Shown piece by piece: positions 1 to 7,469 of a DNA stretch of 19,573 nucleotides. The notes beneath the pieces were generated by a model that saw nothing but the letters and a program-made list of their open reading frames with translations, was not told where the DNA came from and made no database searches. The position numbers and the translations under genes were made by a program. The DNA is taken from the NCBI GenBank assembly GCA_031277995.1, contig JAITLH010000339.1, forward strand, positions 1-19,573. The letters are read 5' to 3'. The DNA is from Deltaproteobacteria bacterium (GTDB lineage Bacteria; Desulfobacterota; Desulfarculia; Adiutricales; Adiutricaceae). Each line of letters starts with the position of its first letter. The stretch's first letter is position 1.

Positions 1-370
1 GTGATTTTTCGTCAATATGCCTTATTTGGTTTGGCGTTGTCACGTTCGTTAACATATTAAAATTATTGTGTTTATTTTTTTGCCATGAATTTTGCCTATC
101 GCGAATCTTACATTACTATACTTATTTCGATCTTTCAACAAATTTTTATCCTCTTTGCCGAAAATATTAAAGCGAATAAAGATCGATAATCAATCGTCCG
201 TAAACGCGAGGCACGTTAATGGTCGGAAAAGTATCGCGAAAGTAAATCTCCTTAAACGAAGGGGCGCCGTTTTTTCCGCCATCTTCAACGACGGCCAATC
301 GGGGCCAGGCTTATTAAGGCCCCCGGCCCAATAAGGGCCGCCAACTTAAAAACCCCCGCCTTGTCCCGGG
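1..370. other. Intergenic spacer, no supported gene
   Basis: The first 240 bases are AT-rich and the rest turns GC-rich. An 80-codon open frame at 92-334 (+) has no good ribosome binding site and resembles no family I know, so I do not call it a gene. A small perfect hairpin, CGGCCC (324-329) / GGGCCG (335-340) with a 5-base loop, lies near the end but has no T-tract. It may be a remnant terminator or a processed 3' end. Confidence 0.5.
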
Positions 371-415
371 CCAAAAAAAACCCCCAGGATCCCGTTGGGG
401 ACCCTGGGGGTTTTA
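371..415 (-). terminator. Rho-independent terminator of the chemoreceptor gene
   Basis: CCCCCAGG (381-388) pairs with CCTGGGGG (403-410), flanked by eight A on the left and TTTT on the right. Read on the minus strand this is a GC-rich hairpin followed by a run of eight T, 33 bases past the receptor stop codon. The four T on the plus side are too few for efficient termination that way, so it mainly serves the minus-strand gene. Confidence 0.85.
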
Positions 416-448
416 AGAGAGCCTTATGGGGCCGGCGATTGGGGGCTT

Positions 449-2395
449 TTAACTTCCCTGGGGCAGATAGCCTTTGGGCGTAAAGGTTTTGCCGGGGCGG
501 GACTTGGCGTTTCTGGGCATCGAGGCGTTGGGAAACTTGGCCTTAAAGGATTTGTCCGGGGCGGGCGGCGGCGGAGGCGGCAACAGGGCGTCGGAGCGCT
601 TGCCCGTGACCAAGACCAGTAATTCGTGGGCGCTTTCCTCAAGGGAGCGGGCCTCGGCGGAAAGGGACTGGGCCGCCCCGGCCGTTTCCTCGGAAGCGGC
701 GGCGTTATTTTGGGTGACCTGGTCCATCTCGTGGATGGCCGTGGTTATCTGGGAGATGCCCTGGCTTTGTTCGCTGGAGGCCTCGGCCACGCCCTCGATT
801 ATCTCGGAGACCTTGACCACTTCGTCGACCAGGGTTTCGAAGGCCTCGTAGGTTTTTTTGATTAGGTTTGAGCCAAAGGTGATGTCGCCGATGGTCTTGT
901 CGATTAGGTCGGCCGTGTTTTTGGCCGCCTCGGCGCTCCTGATGGCCAAATTCCTGACCTCGTCGGCCACGACGGCAAAACCCGCCCCCGACTCCCCGGC
1001 CCGGGCCGCCTCAACCGCGGCGTTTAGGGCCAAAAGGTTGGTTTGGAAGGCTATCTCGTCGATGGTTTTTATGATGTTCCCGATTTGGGTGCCCGAGACG
1101 GCGATCTGATCCATGGCCGACATGACCTTGTCCATGGAACCCTCGGAATCGACCACGGCTTGCCGGGCCATGTCGATGAGGTTTTTGGCCTGGGCGGCGT
1201 TTTGGCCGTTTCTGGCCGTCATGGAGGACAGTTCCTCAATGGCCGCGCTGGTTTCTTCCAAGGCGGCGGCGTTTTCTGAGGTGCCGGAGGCCACGCTATT
1301 TGAGGCTTGGCTTAATTCCAATGAGGCCCTTTCGACTTCCTCGCTGCCGTGGGTCAGGTTTTCGGTGATGGCCAGTAAACTTCCCGAGAGTTTCGAGGAA
1401 GAAACCAACGATATGGCCAAGGACAGGATAACGGCCACGATTACGCCCAAAATAATGGCCATCCAGGCCTTGTCGGTAACCTTGATGGTGTCGTCGGCGA
1501 AATTTAAGGTGACTTTGCTAAGGGTATCGGAGACGGTGTCTATGGCTTCCAGGGCGGCTTCCCGGGCCTGGGCGCGAGAGAGCTCGTTTTGGGCGCTTCT
1601 GTCCAGATTGTCTTTTAGGGCCAATAGGCTCTCGTGGCAATCGGTGACGGCGGCGACGATCTTGTCGATCTCGGCCTTGGCCGCGTCGCCCTTAACCAAA
1701 TCCTTAAAGGCGTTGGCGTTTTTTAGGAGCGTTTCGTTGTCGGCGATGGACTTTTCCAGGCCCTTTAAATCCTTGGCGTTTACGCCAACGATGGCCTCGA
1801 TAAAAAAGTCCGATCCTTGGTTACTCAATTGGTTACCGACGTTGACCAGCTGGTAATCTTGCCTAAGGACGTAGATGTCGGCCCCGGAGGCCAGATCGCT
1901 TTCCAGGCGCTTGGCGATGGGATCGAGGTAGTTGTCCAAGGTCTGGTCAAAATTGGCGTAGGAGGAAATGACTTTGGCCAGATCGGCCTGGGATTCCGTA
2001 AGGAGTCCCGGCAAGACCTGGGTTATCTCCTCAAACTCCTCATAGCGGTGGTCGGCCTCTTGTTCCATCTGGACCAGCGCCGGTTCCTTGTCCCTTAGGG
2101 TCAAGACGACCTGGTCTAGTTTGGCCAGTTCTTCGCGGTTAAACTTTCTAAGCTCGAGGGCTTGGTTCCACAAATCGACGTTTCCGCTTCGGCTAAAATC
2201 CATGATCTTCAAAGCTTCCATGGTCAGGGCGTACTTGGCCTCGGCGGCCAAATCGCTATTGGGGATGACGTGATCCCTTAGCTCATGGGTATCGTAGAGA
2301 ACGTCCCTAAGATCGTAAATGACCACGGCGGAAACGATTACGAAGGTCAACAAGACGGCGGCGTAACCCGCTATCATCTTAATTTTTAGACTCAT
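449..2395 (-). CDS. Methyl-accepting chemotaxis protein, transmembrane receptor
   Basis: This is a chemoreceptor that senses a periplasmic ligand and controls the CheA kinase. Numbering from the chosen ATG (648 aa), TM1 is at about 10-29, a long, mostly helical periplasmic region at 30-310, TM2 at about 311-332, and the cytoplasmic signalling coiled coil follows. The conserved hairpin tip is at about 446-484, including IAFQTNLLALNAAVEAARAG and FAVVADEVRNLA. The link from TM2 to the methylation helices is short and I see no clear HAMP domain. The C-terminus is a proline-rich, basic tail (about 612-648) without a CheR-binding pentapeptide. The size and helicity of the sensor would fit an HBM-like fold, but the ligand is unknown. 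I chose the ATG at 2395 because AGGTG stands 6 bases upstream and the protein then begins with a normal N-region plus TM1. An in-frame ATG at 2422 (+9 aa) has no good ribosome binding site. No che or flagellar genes are nearby. Confidence 0.93.
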   Translation of the reverse strand: MSLKIKMIAGYAAVLLTFVIVSAVVIYDLRDVLYDTHELRDHVIPNSDLAAEAKYALTMEALKIMDFSRSGNVDLWNQALELRKFNREELAKLDQVVLTLRDKEPALVQMEQEADHRYEEFEEITQVLPGLLTESQADLAKVISSYANFDQTLDNYLDPIAKRLESDLASGADIYVLRQDYQLVNVGNQLSNQGSDFFIEAIVGVNAKDLKGLEKSIADNETLLKNANAFKDLVKGDAAKAEIDKIVAAVTDCHESLLALKDNLDRSAQNELSRAQAREAALEAIDTVSDTLSKVTLNFADDTIKVTDKAWMAIILGVIVAVILSLAISLVSSSKLSGSLLAITENLTHGSEEVERASLELSQASNSVASGTSENAAALEETSAAIEELSSMTARNGQNAAQAKNLIDMARQAVVDSEGSMDKVMSAMDQIAVSGTQIGNIIKTIDEIAFQTNLLALNAAVEAARAGESGAGFAVVADEVRNLAIRSAEAAKNTADLIDKTIGDITFGSNLIKKTYEAFETLVDEVVKVSEIIEGVAEASSEQSQGISQITTAIHEMDQVTQNNAAASEETAGAAQSLSAEARSLEESAHELLVLVTGKRSDALLPPPPPPAPDKSFKAKFPNASMPRNAKSRPGKTFTPKGYLPQGS

Positions 2396-2446
2396 GGCAG
2401 ACACCTGGCGAAAAACATCCAATTTAAAGAACTTTTCGCTAATATT

Positions 2447-2475
2447 AAATTAAAAATAAAAACTAAATAAGTCAA
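2447..2475 (-). promoter_or_regulatory. Probable sigma-70 promoter of the chemoreceptor gene
   Basis: On the minus strand TTGACT (2475-2470) and TAATTT (2452-2447) are 17 bases apart. This puts the transcript start near 2440, about 45 bases before the preferred ATG. The surroundings are very AT-rich, so other -10 choices exist. Confidence 0.4.
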
Positions 2476-2777
2476 AAACGGCCTTACGGTCTTTTTTAAT
2501 GGCGAGACTGACTATTCGTTAGTCCCAAAAGCAAGGCGTTATTTTGACGGGCCAATAATTTACCGGACATTTATAAAAATAAAGGCACGGATAAGTTAAC
2601 GGATAATTGACGCGGCGCCCGGGCGGGCGAAAAGGGAGGCTGAAAAACAAAAACGCCTTATGAATTTCTACATAAAATTCACAAGTTACATGAGATCGAA
2701 GATTGGGTAAGTTCCCGGGCCGGCCAAGGATAAACCTTGGTTACCAAAGGTTGGCCAGGGCGGGGTCAGAAAATCTG
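2476..2777. other. Intergenic spacer with inverted repeats
   Basis: No gene is visible. Two structured spots stand out. One is a 7-bp inverted repeat, TGAATTT (2661-2667) / AAATTCA (2675-2681), of operator-like size. The other is a cluster at about 2722-2756 where CCAAGG (2724-2729) can pair with CCTTGG (2735-2740), or AACCTT with AAGGTT (about 2734-2753), giving mutually exclusive hairpins. The cluster directly abuts the tandem repeat array. Neither can be assigned a function. Confidence 0.4.
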
Positions 2778-2969
2778 GACGGATTCTTGGTTGGACATAT
2801 TCTTGGTTGGACGAATTCTCGGTTTGACGGATTTTTGGCTTGACGGATTCTCGGTTTGACGGATTCTTGGTTGGACATATTCTCGGCTTGACGGATTTTT
2901 GGCTTGACGGATTCTTGGTTGGACGGATTCTCGGTTTGAAGGATTCTTGGTTTGACGGATTTTTGGCTG
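2778..2969. repeat. Tandem array of twelve 16-bp units
   Basis: Twelve consecutive 16-base units with no insertion or deletion, consensus GACGGATTCTTGGTTG. The first unit begins at 2778 and the twelfth at 2954. Units differ by substitutions concentrated at a few positions: GACGG is replaced by GACAT in units 2 and 7, by GACGA in unit 3 and by GAAGG in unit 11. The second half alternates among TTCTTGG, TTCTCGG and TTTTTGG, followed by TTG, TTT, CTT or CTG. There are no spacers, so it is not a CRISPR array. The unit length is not a multiple of three and contains no stop codon, so open frames run through it by default. Most likely a minisatellite (VNTR) or a protein-binding array. Confidence 0.92.
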
Positions 2970-3370
2970 GGGATTCGTTGGTTTGGGAATAGACTTTTTA
3001 CGACAAGTTTGGTTTTTCCAGAGCCGGAACGGGACGTTAGGATTCGCGAACGTTGGGTTCGAAGGTTAACAGGCCAAAAGAATTTTCCGTCTCGCCTCCC
3101 TCGGGTCATTTTTTTTGGCGCCAATTCAAATATTTACTAAGTAGTGAAAATATCGAAGCTTCAAGGGCCAATAAGCGCCTATCACCTGGCGATTAGGAAT
3201 ATTAACATAATCATGGGCAATAAGCAAGGTAAAAATTTAGTAAAACCACTTAGGTTTTTATTTTGACTTGATTATTGCCTATCCATGCCCATTTGGCCAA
3301 AAATCGTCCGGAAATTCTAACAAAAACACCATGTCAAAATTTAACTAAGCCCCCGGGCCAAAAAAAACCC
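2970..3370. other. Intergenic spacer before the copper operon
   Basis: No supported gene. The left part decays from the tandem array. A weak hairpin with T-rich tail (AAAACC/GGTTTT near 3242-3264) and an 8-bp inverted repeat, GGCAATAA (3216-3223) / TTATTGCC (3272-3279), lie in the AT-rich right part. An open frame upstream of the chosen start of the next gene (from 3275) is left out because it begins before the promoter. A 19-base string at 3352-3370 also occurs at 365-383. Confidence 0.4.
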
Positions 3371-3400
3371 TTGACAATGGCGCTTTATGGTGACTATAGT
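3371..3400 (+). promoter_or_regulatory. Sigma-70 promoter of the copper efflux operon
   Basis: A perfect -35 box TTGACA (3371-3376) and -10 box TATAGT (3395-3400) are separated by 18 bases, predicting a start near 3407. This is 30 bases before the ATG of the first gene, which fixes that gene's start downstream of all earlier in-frame ATGs. The spacer does not show the clear dyad of a CueR-type (MerR family) operator. Confidence 0.75.
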
Positions 3401-3436
3401 TTAAGCGTTAATCCTCCCAGGATTTTTGACCCCCCA

Positions 3437-3910
3437 ATGGGCCTAAAAAAACGCCCGTCCCCTGGGGGTCCGCTTGGAGTTGGCTTATTGAAATCATTGG
3501 CTAACATAGTGGCCTTGTTTTTATGCCTCACCGTCCCCGGCCTGGGCCTGGCCTCGGTTTCCGATTGCTGCCGCGACTTGTCCATGGTCAAGGCGAGCGC
3601 CTTGCCCGAAACGGCCAAGGTTTCCGAGGCCCACCACCACGCGAGCGCCGCTTTTCCCGTAGCCCCAATGGCTAGCCACCAACAAGCGACAACCGCCGAC
3701 CCGGCCAACCATGACCAGGCCAATGACCCCTTTGGACAAAACTGCGGCCTCCTTTCCTGCCTCAAGGCGCCCACGGCCACCCAGGCCGTGACCCTTTTGG
3801 CCGCCCAGGGCCAACTCGATCAAGGCGTCGCCTTGGCCGACGGCTTTGGCTTTGTCCCAAAAGAATTCCCCAAATCGATCTTTCGACCCCCCCGTCAATT
3901 ACCCCTTTAA
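3437..3910 (+). CDS. Small secreted Cys/His-rich protein heading the cus operon
   Basis: I do not recognise a named family with certainty. From the ATG at 3437 the product is 157 aa. A basic N-terminus leads into a hydrophobic segment (about 17-38) and a plausible signal peptidase I site after GLGLAS, so export is likely. The mature part carries a CC pair (44-45), HHH (66-68), His 81 and 92, and an NCGLLSC motif (Cys 103 and 108), all possible metal ligands. It ends in an arginine/proline-rich tail, IFRPPRQLPL. Small exported proteins with such Cys/His clusters (CopL, DUF2946-like) often accompany copper-resistance genes; membership here is inference. It lies 145 bases upstream of cusC on the same strand, directly behind the operon promoter. 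Earlier in-frame ATGs (3275, 3377) precede the predicted transcript start. The ribosome binding site is weak (AGGA about 14 bases upstream). Confidence 0.7.
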   Translation: MGLKKRPSPGGPLGVGLLKSLANIVALFLCLTVPGLGLASVSDCCRDLSMVKASALPETAKVSEAHHHASAAFPVAPMASHQQATTADPANHDQANDPFGQNCGLLSCLKAPTATQAVTLLAAQGQLDQGVALADGFGFVPKEFPKSIFRPPRQLPL

Positions 3911-4055
3911 TTCAATCCCCCAATAGTCGCGCCCACGTTACGCCCATGGTTTATTGACCGCGAGGCCAGGGTTTTGGTTTAGGGCCTGGCCTTAAAGGCC
4001 AAGCCTTAAGCCGGGCCGTGGGCCAAGCTTTACGTTCTACTTTTATCGGTGGCCC

Positions 4056-5528
4056 ATGAATCATTTGAAACCAATCGTTTTGGTCCCGCGGATAGTTTGT
4101 CTATGTTTACTTAGTTTTTTGGCCTGGGGCTGTTCGTTGGCCCCAAAATACCAACGGCCGGAGGCGCCGGTGCCGCCGACCCTGGGCGATCTTAACCTAG
4201 CCGAGCTTAACCTAGACGATCCTAGCGGCGCCCTAACCAGCCTGGACGCCCAAGGCCTAAGCAAGCTTAAGTGGGAGTATTTCTTGCCCGAGGAAAGGCT
4301 TAGGGCCTTGGTGGGGCTGGCCTTGGAGAAGAATCGGGATTTGAGGCTGGCCGGGCTCAAGATTTTGGAAGCCCGGGCCGAGTTTGGCATGAGTAGGTCG
4401 GAGCGTTTTCCCATGCTGGAAGGGGAGCTAGCCCAGGAGACCAGCGGGGGTTCCAGAAGATCTACCCAGGAGAGTTACGAGGCGGGCTTGACGTTGCCGG
4501 TCTTTGAAATCGACTACCTAAACCGGTTGGGGGATTTGGAGCGGGCGGCCTTGGAAACTTATTTGGGGACCCTTGAGGCCGCTCGTTACGCCAAGATCGT
4601 CTTGGTCTCGTCGGTCTCCGGGGCCTATTTGCGAAACCGTTTGGCCGAGGAAAGGGTCAAACTCATGGAGAGAAACTTAAATAACTTTAGGGTGTCCAGG
4701 GCCTTCGTCGAGGAGAGGATTAGATCCGGCCAGGCCGATTTACTGGAACTCGAACAGGCCCGGGGCATGGTCGCCTACGCCGAGGCCCAGTTGGAAGCCA
4801 GGAAAAGCGAACTCGTTACGACCCAAAACGAATTGTCCTTTTGGCTGGGGGATTTTGAGACGGAGTCCTTGGATCTGCCAAAGCCCCTGCCGCTTTTGAA
4901 ATGGCCCAGGCTCAATCTGCCCGAGGGCCTAAAATCCGAGGTCCTCCTTGACCGGCCCGACGTCATGGAGGCGGAAAGGGCCCTTATCGCCGCCAACGCC
5001 AATATCGGGGCGGCCCGGGCGGCCTTCTTTCCCTCGATTGGCCTCACCGGTTCCCTGGGGGTCATGGGCATGGACCTGGAATCGCTTTTTAGGGGCGGGG
5101 GCGATCTCTGGTCCTTTGGGCCCCGCCTTACCATCCCCATATTCAACGCCGGGCGCAACCGGGCCAATCTCGATTTGGCCGAAATCAGAAAGGACATGGC
5201 CATCGTCGATTACGAAATGGCCATCCAGAAGGCCTTTCGGGAAGTGGCCGACGGTTTGGGCTTAAGGGAGAGGCTCTCCCAAAGGCTTAAGGCCCAGACC
5301 AATTACCTAAACATACAGCGCCGGGTTTTGGAGCTGGCCACCAATCGGTACCAAAACGGCGTCATCGGTTACCTGGAGGTCTTGGAGGCCCAGAGAAGCG
5401 TCCTGGAAGCCGAGCTCGATCTCCTGGAGATTAAGAGCGATTGGATCCTTAACGACATATCCCTTTTCGCCGCCCTGGGCGGCGGCTTCCCCAGGGAGGA
5501 TACCCCCAATCAAGGAGAAAAAAGATGA
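4056..5528 (+). CDS. cusC: Outer-membrane channel lipoprotein of the Cu/Ag efflux pump
   Basis: CusC of the NodT/OprM outer-membrane factor family, the trimeric channel through which the pump expels metal across the outer membrane. The 490-aa product has a lipoprotein signal with lipobox LAWGC (lipidated Cys26), followed by the family's typical mature start SLAPKYQRPEAPVP. Two homologous OEP repeats follow. The second includes DRPDVMEAERALIAANANIG and FFPSIGLTGSLG, the usual signatures before the beta-strands. Length is normal for the family. Its stop codon overlaps the ATGA at 5525, from which a longer cusF frame opens. The ribosome binding site is poor (GGTGG only 3 bases before the ATG), perhaps because translation is partly coupled to the gene upstream. 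The cusF, cusB and cusA genes downstream support assignment to this pump. Confidence 0.93.
   Translation: MNHLKPIVLVPRIVCLCLLSFLAWGCSLAPKYQRPEAPVPPTLGDLNLAELNLDDPSGALTSLDAQGLSKLKWEYFLPEERLRALVGLALEKNRDLRLAGLKILEARAEFGMSRSERFPMLEGELAQETSGGSRRSTQESYEAGLTLPVFEIDYLNRLGDLERAALETYLGTLEAARYAKIVLVSSVSGAYLRNRLAEERVKLMERNLNNFRVSRAFVEERIRSGQADLLELEQARGMVAYAEAQLEARKSELVTTQNELSFWLGDFETESLDLPKPLPLLKWPRLNLPEGLKSEVLLDRPDVMEAERALIAANANIGAARAAFFPSIGLTGSLGVMGMDLESLFRGGGDLWSFGPRLTIPIFNAGRNRANLDLAEIRKDMAIVDYEMAIQKAFREVADGLGLRERLSQRLKAQTNYLNIQRRVLELATNRYQNGVIGYLEVLEAQRSVLEAELDLLEIKSDWILNDISLFAALGGGFPREDTPNQGEKR
5512..5528 (+). promoter_or_regulatory. Strong ribosome binding site at the cusC/cusF junction
   Basis: AAGGAG (5512-5517) stands 7 bases before ATG 5525, which overlaps the cusC stop as ATGA. 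This is the best ribosome binding site in the operon, yet it starts a frame with a 53-residue basic extension ahead of the CusF signal peptide. See the cusF entry. Confidence 0.6.
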
Positions 5529-5683
5529 AACCCAAAGAAACCAAGGGGTTTTTATATTATGGCCGGGCCGTAAGGTCATTTCGCGGCCCGGGCCGCTTTC
5601 AAAATAACCAAGACAAAAAACGCCAATATCGATTTTCCCCAACCCAAAGGCGCTTCGCTTTGGGACCAAACTTGGAGTTTAGG

Positions 5684-6043
5684 ATGAAAAGAGTAAAACT
5701 TCTTCTGGCTTTTGTTTTCCTTGGCCTTTTCGTTTTCGCCTGGGCCCCCCTGGCCCTGGCCCAGGACCATTCCGGCCACGGCGCGGACGTAAGCGACCCA
5801 CCAACCGGTAGGTTATTTGAGACCAAGGCCGTCATCGTGGAACTTGACCGGGCCAACGGCCGAATCGTGGCCAAGCACGATCCCATCCCCCAGGTGGGCT
5901 GGGAGGCCATGACCATGGGCTTTTTGGTGGAAGACCCGACCATGCTGGGCGACTTGGCCCCGGGCGACGAGGTCACCCTCGAGATTCGCTTCGCCCCGGA
6001 CGCCGGCCCCCAGGGCTATTTGGTCGTGGGCATAGACAAATAA
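5684..6043 (+). CDS. cusF: Periplasmic Cu(I)/Ag(I) chaperone
   Basis: CusF binds Cu(I) or Ag(I) in the periplasm and hands it to CusB. From ATG 5684 the product is 119 aa: signal peptide 1-27 with cleavage after PLALAQ or nearby, a short His-containing linker (HSGHG, 29-33), then a small OB-fold beta-barrel. The metal site is intact: His65, Trp73, Met76 and Met78 in HDPIPQVGWEAMTM match the His, cation-pi Trp and two Met of E. coli CusF. GGAG lies 6 bases before this ATG. An in-frame ATG at 5525 has a stronger ribosome binding site and would add 53 residues rich in Arg, Lys and aromatics. I prefer 5684 because it gives a standard signal peptide. The longer form, or a short coupled upstream translation product, remains possible. 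The gene sits between cusC and cusB, as in E. coli. Confidence 0.9.
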   Translation: MKRVKLLLAFVFLGLFVFAWAPLALAQDHSGHGADVSDPPTGRLFETKAVIVELDRANGRIVAKHDPIPQVGWEAMTMGFLVEDPTMLGDLAPGDEVTLEIRFAPDAGPQGYLVVGIDK

Positions 6044-6108
6044 GGCTTTCCCCCTCGCCCCGGGCCATGGGCCCAGGCCGCGCGGGGGCTTACTTAAAGG
6101 AGCCAAGA

Positions 6109-7440
6109 ATGGTATCGAAAAACCTGGGCCTTATTATTTTGGGCCTTATTTTGGGCGGCCTATTGGGGTTTTTTGGCGGGCCTTATTTGGTCGATGCCGG
6201 CAAAACCGATTCCCCGGCCCAGGCCGCGGCGCCCCCGTCCGACGTCGCGGCGGAGGCCGAGATTTTGTATTGGTATGACCCCATGTTCCCGGGGACGCGC
6301 TTTGACCAGCCCGGAAAATCCCCCTTCATGGACATGGAGCTGGTGCCAAGGTACGCCGACGCCTCGGGCGGGGCCGGGGTGGTGATTGACCCGGTCCAGA
6401 TCCAAAACCTGGGGGTCAAGGTAACGGAGGCCAAGGCGGGCCGCTTAACTAGGACCCGAATGGTTTCGGCCAACGTGGAATTTAACCGGTACTTGGAAGC
6501 CAGGGTCCAGCCCCGGGCCGAGGGCTTCGTTTCGGAAATTTCGAGACTGGCCGTCGGGGACACGGTAAAACTTGGCCAGGAGATCGCGAAAATTACCGTC
6601 CCGGCCTGGGCCAGCGACCAAAGCGAGTATTTGCTTTTAAAAAGCCAAAGGGCCGACCCCAAACTCATCGGCGGGGTCCGGGAAAAACTTCGCCTAAACG
6701 GCATGCCCGAGGAGATGCTCGCCGAGGTTGACGCCACCGGAAAGGTTCAGACCACCCTTAGGATCCTGGCCCCCGTGGCCGGGGCCGTGACCGAGCTTAA
6801 CGTTTACCCGGGCATGAACGTCGAAAAAAACATGACCGTGGCCGTCATCTTGGGCTTTGACCCGGTTTGGGTCACGGCCGAGGTGCCGGAAGGCGATTTG
6901 GAGCTGGCCCAAAACGGCCGGGCCCGGGTCGCGGTCCCGGCCTACCCCGGGGAGCTTTTTGAGCCAAGCGATCGAAGCGTTTTGGCCCGGGCCAGTTTGG
7001 AAACCCGGACCGTCCCCTTACGCCTAACCGTCCCCAACCCCGAGGGCCGCCTAAAGCCGGGCTTCACGGCCACGGTGAGATTACGGGGCCAAGGGCCCGA
7101 GGGCCTAATCATCCCCAGCCAAAGCCTTATCGATCTGGGGAGCGAAAAAAGGGTCATTACCCGGGCCCCGGACGGTTCCTTTGTCCCCAAACTCGTGACC
7201 GTGGGCGGCGCCTCGGGCGAGGAAACGGTCGTGACCTCGGGCCTATCCGAAAACGACCAGGTGGTCGTCTCGGGTCTTTTCCTAATCGATTCCGAGGCCA
7301 ACCTGACCGGGGCCTTGGAGAGGATGCGGAGAACCCCGCAAACGCCCGAATCGGCCGCCGACCTTCCGGCGCCGGCCGCGCCCTCGGCCCCGGCCGCGCC
7401 CGCGGCCCCGGCCGGCCATGACCATGGCCAAAACAGTTAG
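6109..7440 (+). CDS. cusB: Membrane-fusion (adaptor) subunit of the Cu/Ag efflux pump
   Basis: CusB is the periplasmic adaptor joining CusA to CusC and accepting metal from CusF. From ATG 6109 (AAAGGAG 6 bases upstream) the product is 443 aa. An N-terminal membrane anchor (about 6-28) is followed by the CusB heavy-metal-binding segment at 52-82, with the pattern YWYDPM...PGKSPFMDMELVP. Met59, Met74 and Met76 have the same 15/2 spacing as the three Cu-binding methionines of E. coli CusB. Then come the hairpin/lipoyl, beta-barrel and membrane-proximal domains; VQPRAEGFVSEI and ILAPVAGAVTELNVYPGM are the two lipoyl halves. The protein ends in an Ala/Pro-rich linker and a GHDHGQNS tail, which could be an extra metal ligand or just a low-complexity end. 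An earlier in-frame ATG (6067) lacks a ribosome binding site. There are 65 bases after cusF and 29 bases before cusA. Confidence 0.95.
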   Translation: MVSKNLGLIILGLILGGLLGFFGGPYLVDAGKTDSPAQAAAPPSDVAAEAEILYWYDPMFPGTRFDQPGKSPFMDMELVPRYADASGGAGVVIDPVQIQNLGVKVTEAKAGRLTRTRMVSANVEFNRYLEARVQPRAEGFVSEISRLAVGDTVKLGQEIAKITVPAWASDQSEYLLLKSQRADPKLIGGVREKLRLNGMPEEMLAEVDATGKVQTTLRILAPVAGAVTELNVYPGMNVEKNMTVAVILGFDPVWVTAEVPEGDLELAQNGRARVAVPAYPGELFEPSDRSVLARASLETRTVPLRLTVPNPEGRLKPGFTATVRLRGQGPEGLIIPSQSLIDLGSEKRVITRAPDGSFVPKLVTVGGASGEETVVTSGLSENDQVVVSGLFLIDSEANLTGALERMRRTPQTPESAADLPAPAAPSAPAAPAAPAGHDHGQNS

Positions 7441-7469
7441 CCAAACCGGAGCGTTTGGCGGAGGGGAAA

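Noticed and set aside
92..334. 80-codon plus-strand open frame in the first spacer
   Set aside because: No ribosome binding site or recognisable domain, and its end runs through a hairpin and GC-rich terminator-like sequence.
1113..1856. Long open frames opposite the chemoreceptor gene
   Set aside because: They are antisense shadows of a GC-rich coding sequence with clear receptor motifs on the other strand.
2778..2969. Possible CRISPR array
   Set aside because: The units are directly contiguous 16-mers without spacers, and no cas genes are nearby.
3275..3436. Longer N-terminus for the secreted Cys/His protein
   Set aside because: It would begin upstream of the strong promoter at 3371-3400 and bury the signal peptide behind 54 extra residues.
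3980..4012. Short GGCC-based palindromes between the secreted-protein gene and cusC as a terminator or promoter
   Set aside because: GGCC is extremely frequent in this DNA, there is no T-tract, and no -10 box follows the TTGACC at 3954; the genes are probably co-transcribed.
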